Shown: in pieces, positions 59,589-64,000 of the stretch
How positions within the stretch are numbered: the first letter of the stretch is position 1
Layout of the letters: each line of letters starts with the position of its first letter
Assembly (NCBI RefSeq): GCF_000004195.4
Contig: NC_030685.2
Span: 51,701,516 to 51,765,515, forward strand
Direction of reading: 5' to 3'
Source of the DNA: Xenopus tropicalis
Lineage: Eukaryota > Chordata > Amphibia > Anura > Pipidae
Length of the DNA stretch: 64,000 nucleotides
The notes under the pieces: generated by a model
What the model saw: only the letters and a program-made list of their open reading frames with translations
Told to the model about the DNA's origin: nothing
Database searches by the model: none
Program-made: the position numbers and the translations under genes

Positions 59589-59816
59589 AGTAGCGATGAG
59601 CAACATTTTTTGCCAGGTATAGATTCACTGAGAAATTTCACAGTTTGCAATTGCCAATTTTTTTTGCCATAAAAATTTGCCACAACAAAAATTCGCCAAA
59701 TGAGGAACCAATTGTGGTCACAGCAAAAAAAGTTGCACTATAGCTGCATTTCTGTACAATTTTCCACAGTTTCCCTAAATTTTCAGCAAAGAAAAATGGG
59801 ATAGATTTGCTCATCA
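59589..59816. mobile_element. MITE of the 'AGTGATGAGC' family
   Basis: TAGCGATGAGCAACATTT at the left and 'gatttgctcatcatt' at the right are inverted. The interior has 'aaaaattcgcca' and 'gccataaaaatttgcc' words like the copies at 21,990 and 29,061. Confidence 0.55.
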
Positions 59817-61834
59817 TTTATGTGCAGTAAGCATCCATCGGTGGCCATTTTGCACTTATGGTGCACTTCCAGTGATGCCACAATGCACACAAATTTTGGC
59901 ATCGCACTATGTGTGCCACATTCATCCCGCAGCAGCGCCTAGTGCCAGGTTGACAGTTAAGTGTTCCACCTGCGGTCGGCGCTTACATGTGTCTGTGCCA
60001 GTACAGGTCAGTAATAAAGAATGGGCTGCATTTTGCCTGCTTTCCCCTGCGGTGGAAAACAAGATAACTCTGCCTCAGGAGAGCGTGGGTACAAACACCC
60101 GTGTGTATGAGCCCTAAGGGAGATGGCACACAGAGCACTTTTTCACCCGTGGAAAATCTCTTCTCAAGAGCCCAAAAACACTTTTGCATTGGGGGGGGGG
60201 GGGGTCTGGAAATTGCTGTGGATAAGGAATATAAATTCTGTAATTGCAATTCTGTAAACTTCCAAGGCAACTTTGTGCAGGTATGTGCGCATATAGTAAG
60301 TGGTGACACTTAAATTTTTCCCCATACAAAAGTAGTTTCGAGCACATGTCACCTGTGGGAGAGGAAATTTCCTTCAAGTGACAAAGCACCCCACATGCTA
60401 TCACTAAGCACTGTCAGTCTGCCCTGTGGGTCTGTGTGGGTCAGGAGAAGTTCCACTGCATGGCACATGCAATAAGAGGCCCTTGTTTATAAATCCTTAT
60501 TAAGTGCAGCCAGCTGAGCAGCCTAATGTTCTCACAATGGTGTTACATTCTGGTGTAAATATAGATACCAAATTAATCTAGATTATGGATTTGCATATTT
60601 TGGAAAGCTCCTTAACTTGGAGAAGTTGTTTCTTAACACTGCTGAACAATAGCATTTTGTGACATATTTTATTTTCTTCCACATTTGTTTTTGTTCATAT
60701 GCACTTAGTATACATAATTTTTGCTAACTGTTATACTGAATCCATACTGTATGGACACTGTTTTAATGTCTTCTCTAAATTTTTTTAACTGGAAATGTAA
60801 TTTGTCAACTGGGTCATGTACTGACTACATCTTAGCTAGGGCTGCAACATGTGTTCAATTAACAAATGAACACTTGTACAACTGGGTAAAAATGTTGCAC
60901 TGTGAAAAACATGGTGACTTGTCTCTGAAATTGCCATTGCCTGCCTAAATGAGCTTCCCCATGGTATGTGTGGTCAGGGAAAGCAGAGCAGGGAAATATA
61001 AAAGTACCAGCAACTACAAATAATCAGATTATTAAATATTTGTAATTAATATATTACATTTTCTTTCATTATGCAAAAAAACAAAACAAATAGTTTTTTA
61101 CGCTTCCCATGTCAACAGGACTTTGATGAGGCATTTAATCAAACTAATTCATTCAATGATTTGGTTACTTTAAGGAAAGCTAGTGTGTCCCCTTAAACAT
61201 CATTGCGTTTCTCTAGAATTAACACCTGCTTTTCACAAGAAAAGTACCGTGCATTCTGCCTATTTTGGGTGTGTACGCGTGTGCCTGTGTCTATGTAAAA
61301 CAACTAGAAAATTTAAGTGTTACAGATTGTAAAGTGCGTGCAGGAATGACACATGACTCTGATATATTGCATCCAGATGTCTGCTTTCCTTATACACACA
61401 ACAAAGTGCTCTAACCCTTCCTCTCATTTCTGTTTGAAACAGGAGAAAAAGTTTCCATTGCATTGGACCAGGGTTGGATTAGCTGCATACATTTAACACT
61501 CTGCTGGTACTTGATTGCCACCTAGTGGTAACCACTTGTATTTCCATTGTTCTGTATAAAGAATCTTACTATGCGTGCCCTTTTGATATATATAATATGT
61601 ATATATATACATATTTATTAGATAGTTCACATCTGAACCCCTTTTCATGCTTGCCAATAAGTCTGACTGACTGACTACTGCTACCTGCATAGAATACACC
61701 AGTGTATACTATGCTATGTCTCACTTCAGGCAAATCATCTATATCTCTTGCTGAGATTCAGCTGGGCAAAGTTCCCTTTCAGACTGCAGAGATTTTTTAA
61801 TATGTTAAAATCCTTGGCCAAACAATTTCTGCAG

Positions 61835-61888
<54 letters not shown>

Positions 61889-62504
61889 CAAACAAAGGTA
61901 CTAAAAGGCTTAAGAAAGCAGAATGCTGTGCACGTGGATCAGAACAGAGATGGGAAGCTGGCTTATATGAGGAATTAGGAATCTATACTGTAGTTTAAGG
62001 CAAAATCAATTCTTTTGATTTGTATCTTAGCGAAGAGACATAAATTGCAGTTGCAATAAAGTTCAAATACTCAGCTAAGTGACATCTCAGAAAAGTCATG
62101 CGAGAAAAGAATGCATCATTTTTACCTAGGGATCAATATTCCTGAGAATTATGGGAACCCCAAGCTTTAAATACTGTAATAAAGCATTTTTTGCACAGGA
62201 TTAAATGCATCACAGTGCTTGGTAGATCTCTACAACATTATGAGTTATATCAAAGGCCACTGTGTACTAATGTTTAAGAAAAATTGATTTTCTTTTTGTG
62301 CTTAGATATTAAGGAAAACTTGTGACTGGGTTTATAGTGAAGAAACACAATAATCTGTATGTAAATGTGTATATTTATATGTGTGTGTGTGTGTTATTGT
62401 GTGTATGCAAGTATGTGAGTGTCTAGTGGCTAGAAAATCTAATGGTTCATGCAGAAATACAGTTGTGTGGTTTAGCCCTTATTCAGTGATAACTGATACC
62501 ACTT
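59817..62504. other. Unassigned; probable decayed repeats at 59,850-60,420
   Basis: 59,850-60,420 is CpG-richer and repeat-like ('cacccgtgtgtatgagccctaagg') but without definable ends. It contains a G homopolymer of about 16 at 60,190. The rest has no recognisable feature except the (AT)n below and a (GT)n run at 62,378-62,404. Confidence 0.4.
61836..61885. repeat. (AT)n microsatellite
   Basis: About 25 uninterrupted AT units; probably length-polymorphic. Confidence 0.95.
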
Positions 62505-62706
62505 AGACTGTAAGCTCTACGGGGCAGGGACCTCCTTCCTACTGTGTCACATGGCACTTAATCCCTGTGTATTTATACTTATTTATTGTATTTATTATAC
62601 ACTTGTTCTCCCTGTGTCTAATTGTGTATATTGTAAGATTGTACAGTGCTGTGTACCCTTGTAGTGCTTTATAAATAAAGTTGTACATACATACATACAT
62701 AAATAC
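62505..62706 (+). repeat. Dispersed 3'-end repeat, copy 3 (most complete)
   Basis: Runs from 'agactgtaagctctacgggg' through 'gattgtacagtgctgtgtac' and 'gtgctttataaataaag' to a (CATA)n tail. It is the longest of the three copies and shows the full order of the conserved blocks. Confidence 0.65.
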
Positions 62707-62757
62707 ATAAAACTAACTTTAAGATTATTTTCTCAAAATTATCGTTTAGAGCTGCAT

Positions 62758-63346
62758 TGTCAGGACCTGCCTGTACCAGAACTCTGGACTCTATGTTAGG
62801 CAGGTTCTGCATTACCTCTCTGAGCCACTGGAGACCTTGGGCATCCAGCCCTGTACATTCTGTTAACCCCTCTTCTTTGCTTCTGTGTTTATGTTCTCCT
62901 TCTCCTCCCTTAATTAGCCCAGGTGGTTGCAATCAGTCAATTAACGGGCTTTATAAGCCTGTTACAACCCCTGGTTGCTTGATCATTGAGCCCTTTTACG
63001 TTCCGGTGACCTTACCTGCTTGTTCCAGTCCCTGTTCCTGATTATTTGGACTCTCCCTGCCTTCAGCCTGCCTTTGACCACTGCCCGTTATTCCGGACCC
63101 TCCTTGTTTGCTGCCAGTCCAGACCCTCTGCCTGTTTTATGGATTTGTTTCGTCTTCTGCCTGCCTCTGACCACTGGCCTGTTGTAAGGACTTCCATATT
63201 CTTATTACTCAATTTTCATTAATAAATCATGTTTCAGCAACATAACTTGTTTCCTGGCTATCCACAAGCGCAGTACCCCCTGTACCCATATTACACGGCA
63301 TATAAGCTCCTACCTACCAGCCACCCACCTGTGGCTGCTCCTGACA
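62758..63346 (+). mobile_element. Solo LTR (589 bp) with 5-bp target duplication
   Basis: Starts TGTCAGGA and ends TCCTGACA, an 8-bp perfect inverted pair. It is flanked by TGCAT at 62,753-62,757 and 63,347-63,351. A TATA-like 'gggctttataagcc' lies near 62,947 and AATAAA at 63,221-63,226. The downstream region 'ctgcctttgaccactgcccgtt' is pyrimidine-rich and internally repetitive, as in many vertebrate Gypsy LTRs; that family call is tentative. No internal coding region is present. Confidence 0.85.
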
Positions 63347-63351
63347 TGCAT

Positions 63352-64000
63352 TGTTACAAACCAACAATTTGCCTCTGTGCTAGTTACCATATATGTTCTT
63401 TCTCTGTTGTTTGTATTTCTATTCCTGCTTGCAAGATACAACTAGAGCTTCTGTTGTGCTGCGTCCATCCTGAAAATGGATGTTGTACATATTGGGCCTT
63501 CATTAATGGTACCCAAACATGCTCCTTGCGACTCCATATAATTGTGCCATGGCCCATTTTATCTTTCCCGCCTTTTCCAGAAGTGTGCCTATTGACACAA
63601 GAGAACACTAGGACTATCCCCACCCTAAACATGGAGCTAATTCCACCATTGCTACAGTTGACTGCAAAAAAAAGAGGCGCAAAAGAATTGCATCCAAAAA
63701 TCCTATGCAAGTGTAATTTTAATACTGAGCACTGAAAGTGATACAATCCCCTCTGTTAGCTGCAACATGCATCTGCATTTTTATTACACAAACATACAAT
63801 TATGTTTGCTTTGACCTATTGGCCACAATAGCCTCTGGCATAACTCCTCACGTGACATCAATATGTCTAATGCTGGAATTATGAAAAAAAACTACATTGT
63901 TTGTAAAAAAAACATGTTGCTTGCGTCCCAATTTGCACTTTTCACTTGCAGTGGTAAATGATCCTTAATGTTTATTTCGTCTAGTGTATTTTGTTAGTTG
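63352..64000. other. Unassigned sequence to the window end
   Basis: No supportable gene. The open frame 63,229-63,735 begins inside the solo LTR and crosses its boundary, so it is chance. The last 100 bases contain 'tttgcacttttcacttgcagt', reminiscent of the repeat ending at 34,199. Confidence 0.4.

Noticed and set aside
63229..63735. 168-codon plus-strand open frame
   Set aside because: Starts inside a solo LTR and crosses its exact boundary at 63,346; no recognisable domain.

Overview
The window is vertebrate nuclear DNA, AT-rich and dominated by transposable elements. It is almost certainly from a clawed frog (Xenopus). The evidence is the mix of short TTAA-flanked elements with TTAAAGG ends, TTA-flanked PIF/Harbinger elements, CR1 LINE tails ending in (GTTACATA)n, a Penelope-like element, and the repeat ending in a 'gcgctttataaataaa'-type 3' end. 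I see no exon of a conventional host gene that I can support, and no rRNA, tRNA, CRISPR array or bacterial feature. The interval reads as intergenic or intronic sequence. The species assignment is inference.

Layout. 1-11 kb: mostly unassigned sequence, a CR1 LINE remnant (2.9-4.4 kb) split by a 982-bp hAT element with a perfect 8-bp target duplication, a foldback element (4.5 kb) and a TTAA element (4.9 kb). 11-19 kb: a second CR1 3' end, a long foldback element (11.7-12.5 kb), another TTAA element (14.9 kb), a tandem pair of short inverted-repeat elements (17.6-18.0 kb) and a C-terminal relic of a Harbinger transposase (18.7-19.0 kb). 19-25 kb: a CA-rich minisatellite carrying an inserted dispersed repeat, a TTAA-flanked element, an intronless broken copy of an extended synaptotagmin gene (20.7-21.9 kb, minus), and a second hAT copy (24.2-25.1 kb). 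25-38 kb: mainly unassigned, with several short elements, a solo LTR (33.3-33.8 kb) nested in an older repeat, and two nested TTAA elements (37.1-37.8 kb).

The centrepiece is an 11,078-bp PIF/Harbinger transposon at 38,129-49,206, flanked by TTA target duplications and ending in 25-bp terminal inverted repeats. It carries two divergently placed genes whose 3' ends face each other. A HARBI1-like DDE transposase on the plus strand is broken: it has a frameshift and lacks the middle exon. A Myb/SANT-like DNA-binding protein on the minus strand, the counterpart of NAIF1, can be assembled from four exons with canonical splice sites into one uninterrupted reading frame of 421 codons. In characterised Harbinger systems the Myb-like protein helps bring the transposase to the nucleus and to the element ends, so the two genes form one mobilisation module. 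Here only the DNA-binding half still looks translatable. The element has swollen through nested insertions (a hAT MITE, TTAA elements, a 3'-end repeat) and through tandem repeats.

49-64 kb: unassigned sequence, a 256-bp Harbinger-type MITE with TTA duplications (51.8 kb), a 180-bp hAT MITE (52.4 kb), a 5'-truncated Penelope-like element encoding a GIY-YIG endonuclease with inverted termini and a 12-bp target duplication (58.2-59.2 kb), further short repeats, an (AT)n microsatellite, and a second solo LTR (62.8-63.3 kb).
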